DNA from: Muricea muricata
Taxonomy: Eukaryota; Cnidaria; Anthozoa; Malacalcyonacea; Plexauridae
DNA length: 64,000 nt
Reading direction: 5' to 3'
NCBI GenBank assembly: GCA_963855995.1
Contig: OY979724.1
Span: 6,921,772 to 6,985,771, forward strand
Shown here one piece after another: positions 24,693 through 38,500 of the stretch. The number at the start of each line of letters is the position of its first letter. Positions within the stretch are counted from its first letter, which is position 1. The translations under genes and the position numbers were made by a program. The notes beneath the pieces were generated by a model. It had not been told where the DNA came from. It saw nothing but the letters and a program-made list of their open reading frames with translations, and made no database searches.

Positions 24693-27600
24693 CGTTCTGG
24701 AAGCGATTTGAGCGTTAAGAAGCCGTCTAAATCGATCTCGGCAACGTTTTGAGCTCTAAATGATGTTTTGAGCACCAAACTCAAAGACCTAAAAGACACC
24801 TTCTAAATAAAAATTTCTTACCTTTTCAAGACGGAAATCATGTTTTCGGTGCTCAAACTATCGAGAAAAGCGAAATAACTTGATGAAATGAGAATCTTAA
24901 AACTTTCTTTCTAACTAAAAAAAAACGATCATACAGTCATCAAAATCGCGTTCTAAGCGTTCTGCAAGTGATTTGAGCGGTAAAAAGCTGTCCAAATCGA
25001 TAACGGCAACGTTTTTAGGCTCGAAATGATGTTTAGAGCACTAAACTCAACGACCTAAAAGATACCTTCTAAACCATAATTTCTGACCTTCTCAAGACGG
25101 AAATCATGTTTTCGATGTTCCAACCATCGATATGAGCAGAGTCACTTGTTGAAATGAGAATACTAAAACTTTCTTTCTAACTAAGAAAAATCGATGTTGC
25201 AATGATCAAAATCACGTTCTAAGCGTTCTGGAAGCGATTTGAGCGTTAAAAAGCCGTCTATATCGATATCGGCAACGTTTTTGAGCTCTAAATGATGTTT
25301 TGAGCACCAAACTCAAAGACCTAAAAGACACCTTCTAAATAAAAATTTCTTACCTTTTCAAGACGGAAATCATCTTTTCGGTGCTCAAACTATCGAGATG
25401 AGCGAAATAACTTGATGAAATGAGAATCTTAAAACTTTCTTTCTAACTAAAAAAAACGATGATACGGTCATCAAAATCGTGTTCTAAGCGTTCTGCAAGT
25501 GATTTGAGCGGTAAAAAGCTGACCAAATCGAAAAGGGCAACGTTTTTCAAGTCGAAATGATGTTTAGAGCACTAAACTTAACGACCTAAAAGATACCTTC
25601 TAAACTAAAATTTCTGACCTTCTCAAGACGGAAATCATGTTTTCGATGTTCCAACCATCGATATGAGCAGAGTCACTTGTTGAAATGAGAATACTAAAAC
25701 TTTCTTTCTAACTAAGAAAAATCGATCTTGCAATGATCAAAATCGCGTTCTAAGCGTTCTGGAAGTGATTTGAGCGTTAAAAAGCCGTCTAAATCGATAT
25801 CGGCAACGTTTTTGAGCTCTAAATGATGTTTTGAGCACTAAACTCAACGACCTAAAAGACACGTTCTAAATAAAAATTTCTTACCTTTTCAAGACGGAAA
25901 TCATCTTTTCGGTGCTCAAACTATCGAGATGAGTGAAATAACTTGATGAAATGAGAATCTTAAAACTTTCTTTTTAACTAAAAAAAAACGATGATACGGT
26001 CATCAAAATCGCGTTCTAAGCGTTCTGCAAGTGATTTGAGCGGTAAAAAGCTGTCCAAATCGATAAGGGCAACGTTTTTCAAGTCGAAATGATGTTTAGA
26101 GCACTAAACTTAACGACCTAAAAGATACCTTCTTAACCAAAATTTCTGACCTTCTCAAGACGGAAATCATGTTTTCGATGTTCCAACTATCGATATGAGC
26201 AGAATCACTTGTTGAAATGAGAATACTAAACTTTCTTTCTAACTAAGAAAAATCGATCTTGCAATAATCAAAATCGCGTTTTTTGCGTTCTGGAAGCGAT
26301 TTGAGCGTTAAGAAGCCGTCTAAATCGATCTCGGCAACGTTTTGAGCTCTAAATGATGTTTTGAGCACCAAACTCAAAGACCTAAAAGACACCTTCTAAA
26401 TAAAAATTTCTTACCTTTTCAAGACGGAAATCATCTTTTCGGTGCTCAAACTATCGAGATGAGTGAAATAACTTGATGAAATGAGAATCTTAAAACTTTC
26501 TTTCTAACTAAAAAAAAACCCATCATACAGTCATCAAAATCGCGTTCTAAGCGTTCTGCAAGTGATTTGAGCGGTAAAAAGCTGTCCAAATCGATAAGGG
26601 CAACGTTTTTCAAGTCGAAATGATGTTTAGAGCACTAAACTTAACGACCTAAAAGATACCTTCTTAACCAAAATTTCTGACCTTCTCAAGACGGAAATTG
26701 TGTTTTCGATGTTCCAACTATCGATATGAGCAGAATCACTTGTTGAAATGAGAATACTAAACTTTCTTTCTAACTAAGAAAAATCGATCTTGCAATGATC
26801 AAAATCGCGTTTTTTGCGTTCTGGAAGCGATTTGAGCGTTAAGAAGCCGTCTAAATCGATCTCGGCAACGTTTTGAGCTCTAAATGATGTTTTGAGCACC
26901 AAACTCAAAGACCTAAAAGACACCTTCTAAATAAAAATTTCTTACCTTTTCAAGACGGAAATCATGTTTTCGGTGCTCAAACTATCGAGAATAGCGAAAA
27001 AACTTGATGAAATGAGAATCTTAAAACTTTCTTTCTAACTAAAAAAAAAACGATCATACAGTCATCAAAATCGCGTTCTAAGCGTTCTGCAAGTGATTTG
27101 AGCGGTAAAAAGCTGTCCAAATCGATAACGGCAACGTTTTTAGGCTCGAAATGATGTTTAGAGCACTAAACTTAACGACCTAAAAGACACCTTCTAAACC
27201 ATAATTTCTGACCTTCTCAAGACGGAAATCATGTTTTCGATGTTCCAACCATCGATATGAGCAGAGTCACTTGTTGAAATGAGAATACTAAAACTTTCTT
27301 TCTAACTAAGAAAAATCGATCTTGCAATGATCAAAATTGCGTTCTAAGCGTTCTGGAAGTGATTTGAGCGTTAAAAAGCCGTCTAAATCGATATCGGCAA
27401 CGTTTTTGAGCTCTAAAAGATGTTTTGAGCACTAAACTCAACGACCTAAAACACACCTTCTAAATAAAAATTTCTTACCTTTTCAAGACGGAAATCATCT
27501 TTTCGGTGCTCAAACTATCGAGATGAGTGAAATAACTTGATGAAATGAGAATCTTAAAACTTTCTTTCTAACTAAAAAAAAACGATCATACAGTCATCAA

Positions 27601-28190
27601 AATCGCGTTCTAAGCGTTCTGCAAGTGATTTGAGCGGTAAAAAGCTGTCCAAATCGATAAGGGCAACGTTTTTCAAGTCGAAATGATGTTTAGAGCACTA
27701 AACTTAACGACCTAAAAGATACCTTCTTAACCAAAATTTCTGACCTTCTCAAGACGGAAATCATGTTTTCGATGTTCCAACTATCGATATGAGCAGAATC
27801 ACTTGTTGAAATGAGAATACTAAACTTTCTTTCTAACTAAGAAAAATCGATCTTGCAATGATCAAAATCGCGTTTTTTCGTTCTGGAAGCGATTTGAGCG
27901 TTAAGAAGCCGTCTAAATCGATCTCGGCAACGTTTTGAGCTCTAAATGATGTTTTGAGCACCAAACTCAAAGACCTAAAAGACACCTTCTAAATAAAAAT
28001 TTCTTACCTTTTCAAGACGGAAATCATCTTTTCGGTGCTCAAACTATTGAGACGAGTGAAATAACTTGATGAAATGAGAATCTTAAAACTTTCTTTCTAA
28101 CTAAAAAAAAACCATCATACAGTCATCAAAATCAAGTTCTAAGCGTTCTGCAAGTGATTTGAGCGGTAAAAAGCTGTCCAAATCGATAAG
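24693..28190. repeat. Duplicated block, partner at about 38501-41998
   Basis: Matches 38501-41998 at a constant offset of 13,808: gagaaaagcg (24865 and 38673), the rare acgttctaaat (25861 and 39669) and atcaagttct (28131 and 41939). The left edge is where ttttttcg faces ttttttgcg, the right edge where tcgataaggg faces tcaataaggg. Edges were read by eye. Confidence 0.75.
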
Positions 28191-28662
28191 GGCAACGTTT
28201 TTCAAGTCGAAATGATGTTTAGAGCACTAAACTTAACGACCTAAAAGATACCTTCTTAACCAAAATTTCTGACCTTCTCAAGACGGAAATCATGTTTTCG
28301 ATGTTCCAACTATCGATATGAGCAGAATCACTTGTTGAAATGAGAATACTAAACTTTCTTTCTAACTAAGAAAAATCGATCTTGCAATGATCAAAATCGC
28401 GTTTTTTGCGTTCTGGAAGCGATTTGAGCGTTAAGAAGACGTCTAAATCGATCTCGGCAACGTTTTGAGCTCTAAATGATGTTTTGAGCACCAAACTCAA
28501 AGACCTAAAAGACACCTTCTAAATAAAAATTTCTTACCTTTTCAAGACGGAAATCATGTTTTCGGTGCTCAAACTATCGAGAAAAGCGAAATAACTTGAT
28601 GAAATGAGAATCTTAAAACTTTCTTTCTAACTAAAAAAAAAACGATCATACAGTCATCAAAA

Positions 28663-31600
28663 TCGCGTTCTAAGCGTTCTGCAAGTGATTTGAGCGGTAA
28701 AAAGCTGTCCAAATCGATAACGGCAACGTTTTTAGGCTCGAAATGATGTTTAGAGCACTAAACTCAACGACCTAAAAGATACCTTCTAAACCATAATTTC
28801 TGACCTTCTCAAGACGGAAATCATGTTTTCGATGTTCCAACCATCGATATGAACAGAGTCACTTGTTGAAATGAGAATACTAAAACTTTCTTTCTAACTA
28901 AGAAAAATCGATGTTGCAATTATCAAAATCACGTTCTAAGCGTTCTGGAAGCGATTTGAGCGTTAAGAAGCCGTCTAAATCGATCTCGGCAACGTTTTGA
29001 GCTCTAAATGATGTTTTGAGCACCAAACTCAAAGACCTAAAAGACACCTTCTAAATAAAAATTTCTTACCTTTTCAAGACGGAAATCATGTTTTCGGTGC
29101 TCAAACTATCGAGAATAGCGAAAAAACTTGATGAAATGAGAATCTTAAAACTTTCTTTCTAACTAAAAAAAAAACGATCATACAGTCATCAAAATCGCGT
29201 TCTAAGCGTTCTGCAAGTGATTTGAGCGGTAAAAAGCTGTCCAAATCGATAACGGCAACGTTTTTAGGCTCGAAATGATGTTTAGAGCACTAAACTTAAC
29301 GACCTAAAAGACACCTTCTAAACCATAATTTCTGACCTTCTCAAGACGGAAATCATGTTTTCGATGTTCCAACCATCGATATGAGCAGAGTCACTTGTTG
29401 AAATGAGAATACTAAAACTTTCTTTTTAACTAAGAAAAATCGATCTTGCAATGATCAAAATTGCGTTCTAAGCGTTCTGGAAGTGATTTGAGCGTTAAAA
29501 AGCCGTCTAAATCGATATCGGCAACGTTTTTGAGCTCTAAAAGATGTTTTGAGCACTAAACTCAACGACCTAAAACACACCTTCTAAATAAAAATTTCTT
29601 ACCTTTTCAAGACGGAAATCATCTTTTCGGTGCTCAAACTATCGAGATGAGTGAAATAACTTGATGAAATGAGAATCTTAAAACTTTCTTTCTAACTAAA
29701 AAAAAACGATCATACAGTCATCAAAATCGCGTTCTAAGCGTTCTGCAAGTGATTTGAGCGGTAAAAAGCTGTCCAAATCGATAAGGGCAACGTTTTTCAA
29801 GTCGAAATGATGTTTAGAGCACTAAACTTAACGACCTAAAAGATACCTTCTTAACCAAAATTTCTGACCTTCTCAAGACGGAAATCATGTTTTCGATGTT
29901 CCAACTATCGATATGAGCAGAATCACTTGTTGAAATGAGAATACTAAACTTTCTTTCTAACTAAGAAAAATCGATCTTGCAATGATCAAAATCGCGTTTT
30001 TTCGTTCTGGAAGCGATTTGAGCGTTAAGAAGCCGTCTAAATCGATCTCGGCAACGTTTTGAGCTCTAAATGATGTTTTGAGCACTAAACTCAAAGACCT
30101 AAAAGACACCTTCTAAATAAAAATTTCTTACCTTTTCAAGACGGAAATCATCTTTTCGGTGCTCAAACTATTGAGACGAGTGAAATAACTTGATGAAATG
30201 AGAATCTTAAAACTTTCTTTCTAACTAAAAAAAAACCATCATACAGTCATCAAAATCAAGTTCTAAGCGTTCTGCAAGTGATTTGAGCGGTAAAAAGCTG
30301 TCCAAATCGATAAGGGCAACGTTTTTCAAGTCGAAATGATGTTTAGAGCACTAAACTTAACGACCTAAAAGATACCTTCTTAACCAAAATTTCTGACCTT
30401 CTCAAGACGGAAATAATGTTTTCGATGTTCCAACTATCGATATGAGCAGAATCACTTGTTGAAATGAGAATACTAAACTTTCTTTCTAACTAAGAAAAAT
30501 CGATCTTGCAATGATCAAAATCGCGTTTTTTGCGTTCTGGAAGCGATTTGAGCGTTAAGAAGACGTCTAAATCGATCTCGGCAACGTTTTGAGCTCTAAA
30601 TGATGTTTTGAGCACCAAACTCAAAGACCTAAAAGACACCTTCTAAATAAAAATTTCTTACCTTTTCAAGACGGAAATCATCTTTTCGGTGCTCAAACTA
30701 TTGAGACGAGTGAAATAACTTGATGAAATGAGAATCTTAAAACTTTCTTTCTAACTAAAAAAAAACCATCATACAGTCATCAAAATCAAGTTCTAAGCGT
30801 TCTGCAAGTGATTTGAGCGGTAAAAAGCTGTCCAAATCGATAAGGGCAACGTTTTTCAAGTCGAAATGATGTTTAGAGCACTAAACTTAACGACCTAAAA
30901 GATACCTTCTTAACCAAAATTTCTGACCTTCTCAAGACGGAAATCATGTTTTCGATGTTCCAACTATCGATATGAGCAGAATCACTTGTTGAAATGAGAA
31001 TACTAAACTTTCTTTCTAACTAAGAAAAATCGATCTTGCAATGATCAAAATCGCGTTTTTTGCGTTCTGGAAGCGATTTGAGCGTTAAGAAGACGTCTAA
31101 ATCGATCTCGGCAACGTTTTGAGCTCTAAATGATGTTTTGAGCACCAAACTCAAAGACCTAAAAGACACCTTCTAAATAAAAATTTCTTACCTTTTCAAG
31201 ACGGAAATCATGTTTTCGGTGCTCAAACTATCGAGAAAAGCGAAATAACTTGATGAAATGAGAATCTTAAAACTTTCTTTCTAACTAAAAAAAAAACGAT
31301 CATACAGTCATCAAAATCGCGTTCTAAGCGTTCTGCAAGTGATTTGAGCGGTAAAAAGCTGTCCAAATCGATAACGGCAACGTTTTTAGGCTCGAAATGA
31401 TGTTTAGAGCACTAAACTCAACGACCTAAAAGATACCTTCTAAACCATAATTTCTGACCTTCTCAAGACGGAAATCATGTTTTCGATGTTCCAACCATCG
31501 ATATGAACAGAGTCACTTGTTGAAATGAGAATACTAAAACTTTCTTTCTAACTAAGAAAAATCGATGTTGCAATTATCAAAATCACGTTCTAAGCGTTCT

Positions 31601-33969
31601 GGAAGCGATTTGAGCGTTAAGAAGCCGTCTAAATCGATCTCGGCAACGTTTTGAGCTCTAAATGATGTTTTGAGCACCAAACTCAAAGACCTAAAAGACA
31701 CCTTCTAAATAAAAATTTCTTACCTTTTCAAGACGGAAATCATGTTTTCGGTGCTCAAACTATCGAGAATAGCGAAAAAACTTGATGAAATGAGAATCTT
31801 AAAACTTTCTTTCTAACTAAAAAAAAAACGATCATACAGTCATCAAAATCGCGTTCTAAGCGTTCTGCAAGTGATTTGAGCGGTAAAAAGCTGTCCAAAT
31901 CGATAACGGCAACGTTTTTAGGCTCGAAATGATGTTTAGAGCACTAAACTTAACGACCTAAAAGACACCTTCTAAACCATAATTTCTGACCTTCTCAAGA
32001 CGGAAATCATGTTTTCGATGTTCCAACCATCGATATGAGCAGAGTCACTTGTTGAAATGAGAATACTAAAACTTTCTTTTTAACTAAGAAAAATCGATCT
32101 TGCAATGATCAAAATTGCGTTCTAAGCGTTCTGGAAGTGATTTGAGCGTTAAAAAGCCGTCTAAATCGATATCGGCAACGTTTTTGAGCTCTAAAAGATG
32201 TTTTGAGCACTAAACTCAACGACCTAAAACACACCTTCTAAATAAAAATTTCTTACCTTTTCAAGACGGAAATCATCTTTTCGGTGCTCAAACTATCGAG
32301 ATGAGTGAAATAACTTGATGAAATGAGAATCTTAAAACTTTCTTTCTAACTAAAAAAAAACGATCATACAGTCATCAAAATCGCGTTCTAAGCGTTCTGC
32401 AAGTGATTTGAGCGGTAAAAAGCTGTCCAAATCGATAAGGGCAACGTTTTTCAAGTCGAAATGATGTTTAGAGCACTAAACTTAACGACCTAAAAGATAC
32501 CTTCTTAACCAAAATTTCTGACCTTCTCAAGACGGAAATCATGTTTTCGATGTTCCAACTATCGATATGAGCAGAATCACTTGTTGAAATGAGAATACTA
32601 AACTTTCTTTCTAACTAAGAAAAATCGATCTTGCAATGATCAAAATCGCGTTTTTTCGTTCTGGAAGCGATTTGAGCGTTAAGAAGCCGTCTAAATCGAT
32701 CTCGGCAACGTTTTGAGCTCTAAATGATGTTTTGAGCACTAAACTCAAAGACCTAAAAGACACCTTCTAAATAAAAATTTCTTACCTTTTCAAGACGGAA
32801 ATCATCTTTTCGGTGCTCAAACTATTGAGACGAGTGAAATAACTTGATGAAATGAGAATCTTAAAACTTTCTTTCTAACTAAAAAAAAACCATCATACAG
32901 TCATCAAAATCAAGTTCTAAGCGTTCTGCAAGTGATTTGAGCGGTAAAAAGCTGTCCAAATCGATAAGGGCAACGTTTTTCAAGTCGAAATGATGTTTAG
33001 AGCACTAAACTTAACGACCTAAAAGATACCTTCTTAACCAAAATTTCTGACCTTCTCAAGACGGAAATAATGTTTTCGATGTTCCAACTATCGATATGAG
33101 CAGAATCACTTGTTGAAATGAGAATACTAAACTTTCTTTCTAACTAAGAAAAATCGATCTTGCAATGATCAAAATCGCGTTTTTTGCGTTCTGGAAGCGA
33201 TTTGAGCGTTAAGAAGACGTCTAAATCGATCTCGGCAACGTTTTGAGCTCTAAATGATGTTTTGAGCACCAAACTCAAAGACCTAAAAGACACCTTCTAA
33301 ATAAAAATTTCTTACCTTTTCAAGACGGAAATCATCTTTTCGGTGCTCAAACTATTGAGACGAGTGAAATAACTTGATGAAATGAGAATCTTAAAACTTT
33401 CTTTCTAACTAAAAAAAAACCATCATACAGTCATCAAAATCAAGTTCTAAGCGTTCTGCAAGTGATTTGAGCGGTAAAAAGCTGTCCAAATCGATAAGGG
33501 CAACGTTTTTCAAGTCGAAATGATGTTTAGAGCACTAAACTTAACGACCTAAAAGATACCTTCTTAACCAAAATTTCTGACCTTCTCAAGACGGAAATAA
33601 TGTTTTCGATGTTCCAACTATCGATATGAGCAGAATCACTTGTTGAAATGAGAATACTAAACTTTCTTTCTAACTAAGAAAAATCGATCTTGCAATGATC
33701 AAAATCGCGTTTTTTGCGTTCTGGAAGCGATTTGAGCGTTAAGAAGACGTCTAAATCGATCTCGGCAACGTTTTGAGCTCTAAATGATGTTTTGAGCACC
33801 AAACTCAAAGACCTAAAAGACACCTTCTAAATAAAAATTTCTTACCTTTTCAAGACGGAAATCATGTTTTCGGTGCTCAAACTATCGAGAAAAGCGAAAT
33901 AACTTGATGAAATGAGAATCTTAAAACTTTCTTTCTAACTAAAAAAAAACGATCATACAGTCATCAAAA
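28663..33969. repeat. 2,654/2,653-bp tandem duplication (five dimers, two copies)
   Basis: Copy 1 is 28663-31316 and copy 2 is 31317-33969; a third A monomer of the same type starts at 33970. Shared marks are gaacagagtc (near 28852, 31506 and 34158), ttgcaattatc (28914, 31568 and 34221), ctttttaactaag (near 29422 and 32076), the ttgagacgag B variant, and gaagacgtc. Inside each copy a single dimer is duplicated again (about 30160-30690 and 30691-31220). The third A monomer leads into a different B, so the repeat stops there. Confidence 0.8.
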
Positions 33970-36284
33970 TCGCGTTCTAAGCGTTCTGCAAGTGATTTGA
34001 GCGGTAAAAAGCTGTCCAAATCGATAACGGCAACGTTTTTAGGCTCGAAATGATGTTTAGAGCACTAAACTCAACGACCTAAAAGATACCTTCTAAACCA
34101 TAATTTCTGACCTTCTCAAGACGGAAATCATGTTTTCGATGTTCCAACCATCGATATGAACAGAGTCACTTGTTGAAATGAGAATACTAAAACTTTCTTT
34201 CTAACTAAGAAAAATCGATGTTGCAATTATCAAAATCACGTTCTAAGCGTTCTGGAAGCGATTTGAGCGTTAAAAAGCCGTCTATATCGATATCGGCAAC
34301 GTTTTTGAGCTCTAAATGATGTTTTGAGCACCAAACTCAAAGACCTAAAAGACACCTTCTAAATAAAAATTTCTTACCTTTTCAAGACGGAAATCATCTT
34401 TTCGGTGCTCAAACTATCGAGATGAGCGAAATAACTTGATGAAATGAGAATCTTAAAACTTTCTTTCTAACTAAAAAAAAACGATGATACGGTCATCAAA
34501 ATCGTGTTCTAAGCGTTCTGCAAGTGATTTGAGCGGTAAAAAGCTGTCCAAATCGATAAGGGCAACGTTTTTCAAGTCGAAATGATGTTTAGAGCACTAA
34601 ACTTAACGACCTAAAAGATACCTTCTTAACCAAAATTTCTGACCTTCTCAAGACGGAAATCATGTTTTCCATGTTCCAACAATCGATATGAGCAGAATCA
34701 CTTGTTGAAATGAGAATACTAAAACTTTCTTTCTAACTAAGAAAAATCGATCTTGCAATGATCAAAATCGCGTTCTAAGCGTTCTGGAAGCGATTTGAGC
34801 GTTAAAAAGCCGTCTAAATCGATCTCGGCAACGTTTTTGACCTCTAAATGATGTCTTGAGCACCAAACTCAACGACCTAAAAGACACCTTCTAAATAAAA
34901 ATTTCTTACCTTTTCAAGACGGAAATCATGTTTTCGAAGCTCAAACTATTGAGATGAGCGAAATAACTTCATGAAATCAGAATCTTAAAACTTTCTTTCT
35001 AACTAAAAACAAACCATTATACAGTCATCAAAATCGAATTCTAAGCGTGCTGCAAGCGATTTGAGCGTTAAAAAGCTGTCTAAATCGATAACGGCAACGT
35101 TTTTAAGCTCGAAATGAATTTTAGAGCACTAAACTCAACGACCTAAAAGATACCTTCTAAACCAAAATTTCTGACCTTCTCAAGACGGAAATCATGTTTT
35201 CCATGTTCCAACAATCGATATGAGCAGAATCACTTGTTGAAATGAGAATACTAAAACTTTCTTTCTAACTAAGAAAAATCGATCTTGCAATGATCAAAAT
35301 CGCGTTCTAAGCGTTCTGGAAGCGATTTGAGCGTTAAAAAGCCGTCTAAATCGATCTCGGGAACGTTTTTGACCTCTAAATGATGTCTTGAGCACCAAAC
35401 TCAACGACCTAAAAGACACCTTCTAAATAAAAATTTCTTACCTTTTCAAGACGGAAATCATGTTTTCGGTGCTCAAACTATTGAGATGAGCGAAATAACT
35501 TCATGAAATCAGAATCTTAAAACTTTCTTTCTAACTAAAAACAAACCATTATACAGTCATCAAAATCGAATTCTAAGCGTGCTGCAAGCGATTTGAGCGT
35601 TAAAAAGCTGTCTAAATCGATAACGGCAACGTTTTTAGGCTCGAAATGAATTTTAGAGCACTAAACTCAACGAACTAAAAGATACCTTCTAAACCAAAAT
35701 TTCTGACCTTCTCAAGACGGAAATCATGTTTTCGATGTTCCAATTATCGATATGAGCAGAATCACTTGTTGAAACGAGATTACTAAAACTTTCTTTCTAA
35801 CTAAGAAAAATCGATCTTGCACTGATGAAAATCGCGTTCTAAGCGTTCTGGAAGCGATTTGAGCGTTAAAAAGCCGTCTAAATCGATATCGGCAACGTTT
35901 TTGAGCTCTAAATGATGTTTTAAGCACTAAACTCAACGACCTAAAAGACACCTTCTAAATAAAAATTTCTTACCTTTTCAAGACGGAAATCATGTTTTCG
36001 GTGCTCAAACTATGGAGATGAGCGAAATAACTTGATGAAATCAGAATCTTAAATTTTTCTTTCTAACTAAAAAAATACGATCATACAGTCATCAAAATCG
36101 CGTTCTAAGCGTTCTGCAAGTGATTTGAGCGGTAAAAAGCTGTCCAAATCGATAACGGGACGTTTTTCAGCTCGAAATGATGTTTAGAGCACTAAACTTA
36201 ACGACCTAAAAGATACCTTCTAAACCAAAATTTCTGAGCTTCTCAAGACGGAAATCATGTTTTCGATGTTCCAACTATCGATAT
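33970..36284. repeat. Duplicated block, partner at 1-2316
   Basis: Second copy of the block at the window start, offset 33,969. Differences seen include gaacagag against gagcagag near 34158 and a one-base deletion in gggacg near 36160. The block carries the gaattctaagcgtgctg/gaattttagagc variant family, which also occurs at 42.4-42.8, 45.1-45.4, 60.7-61.0 and 63.4-63.6 kb. Confidence 0.8.
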
Positions 36285-38500
36285 GAGCAGAGTCACTTGT
36301 TGAAATGAGAATACTAAAACTTTCTTTCTAACTAAGAAAAATCGATCTTGCAATGATCAAAATCGCGTTCTAAGCGTTCTGGAAGTGATTTGAGCGTTAA
36401 AAAGCCGTCTAAATCGATATCGGCAACGTTTTTGAGCTCTAAATGATGTTTTGAGCACTAAACTCAACGACCTAAAAGACACCTTCTAAATAAAAATTTC
36501 TTACCTTTTCAAGACGGAAATCATCTTTTCGGTGCTCAAACTATCGAGATGAGTGAAATAACTTGATGAAATGAGAATCTTAAAACTTTCTTTCTAACTA
36601 AAAAAAAACGATCATACAGTCATCAAAATCGCGTTCTAAGCGTTCTGCAAGTGATTTGAGCGGTAAAAAGCTGTCCAAATCGATAAGGGCAACGTTTTTC
36701 AAGTCGAAATGATGTTTAGAGCACTAAACTTAACGACCTAAAAGATACCTTCTTAACCAAAATTTCTGACCTTCTCAAGACGGAAATCATGTTTTCGATG
36801 TTCCAACTATCGATATGAGCAGAATCACTTGTTGAAATGAGAATACTAAACTTTCTTTCTAACTAAGAAAAATCGATCTTGCAATGATCAAAATCGCGTT
36901 TTTTGCGTTCTGGAAGCGATTTGAGCGTTAAGAAGCCGTCTAAATCGATCTCGGCAACGTTTTGAGCTCTAAATGATGTTTTGAGCACCAAACTCAAAGA
37001 CCTAAAAGACACCTTCTAAATAAAAATTTCTTACCTTTTCAAGACGGAAATCATCTTTTCGGTGCTCAAACTATCGAGATGAGTGAAATAACTTGATGAA
37101 ATGAGAATCTTAAAACTTTCTTTCTAACTAAAAAAAAACCCATCATACAGTCATCAAAATCGCGTTCTAAGCGTTCTGCAAGTGATTTGAGCGGTAAAAA
37201 GCTGTCCAAATCGATAACGGCAACGTTTTTCAAGTCGAAATGATGTTTAGAGCACTAAACTTAACGACCTAAAAGATACCTTCTTAACCAAAATTTCTGA
37301 CCTTCTCAAGACGGAAATTGTGTTTTCGATGTTCCAACTATCGATATGAGCAGAATCACTTGTTGAAATGAGAATACTAAACTTTCTTTCTAACTAAGAA
37401 AAATCGATCTTGCAATGATCAAAATCGCGTTTTTTGCGTTCTGGAAGCGATTTGAGCGTTAAGAAGCCGTCTAAATCGATCTCGGCAACGTTTTGAGCTC
37501 TAAATGATGTTTTGAGCACCAAACTCAAAGACCTAAAAGACACCTTCTAAATAAAAATTTCTTACCTTTTCAAGACGGAAATCATGTTTTCGGTGCTCAA
37601 ACTATCGAGAATAGCGAAAAAACTTGATGAAATGAGAATCTTAAAACTTTCTTTCTAACTAAAAAAAAAACGATCATACAGTCATCAAAATCGCGTTCTA
37701 AGCGTTCTGCAAGTGATTTGAGCGGTAAAAAGCTGTCCAAATCGATAACGGCAACGTTTTTAGGCTCGAAATGATGTTTAGAGCACTAAACTTAACGACC
37801 TAAAAGACACCTTCTAAACCATAATTTCTGACCTTCTCAAGACGGAAATCATGTTTTCGATGTTCCAACCATCGATATGAGCAGAGTCACTTGTTGAAAT
37901 GAGAATACTAAAACTTTCTTTCTAACTAAGAAAAATCGATCTTGCAATGATCAAAATCGCGTTCTAAGCGTTCTGGAAGTGATTTGAGCGTTAAAAAGCC
38001 GTCTAAATCGATATCGGCAACGTTTTTGAGCTCTAAAGGATGTTTTGAGCACTAAACTCAACGACCTAAAAGACACCTTCTAAATAAAAATTTCTTACCT
38101 TTTCAAGACGGAAATCATCTTTTCGGTGCTCAAACTATCGAGATGAGTGAAATAACTTGATGAAATGAGAATCTTAAAACTTTCTTTCTAACTAAAAAAA
38201 AACGATCATACAGTCATCAAAATCGCGTTCTAAGCGTTCTGCAAGTGATTTGAGCGGTAAAAAGCTGTCCAAATCGATAAGGGCAACGTTTTTCAAGTCG
38301 AAATGATGTTTAGAGCACTAAACTTAACGACCTAAAAGATACCTTCTTAACCAAAATTTCTGACCTTCTCAAGACGGAAATCATGTTTTCGATGTTCCAA
38401 CTATCGATATGAGCAGAATCACTTGTTGAAATGAGAATACTAAACTTTCTTTCTAACTAAGAAAAATCGATCTTGCAATGATCAAAATCGCGTTTTTTGC

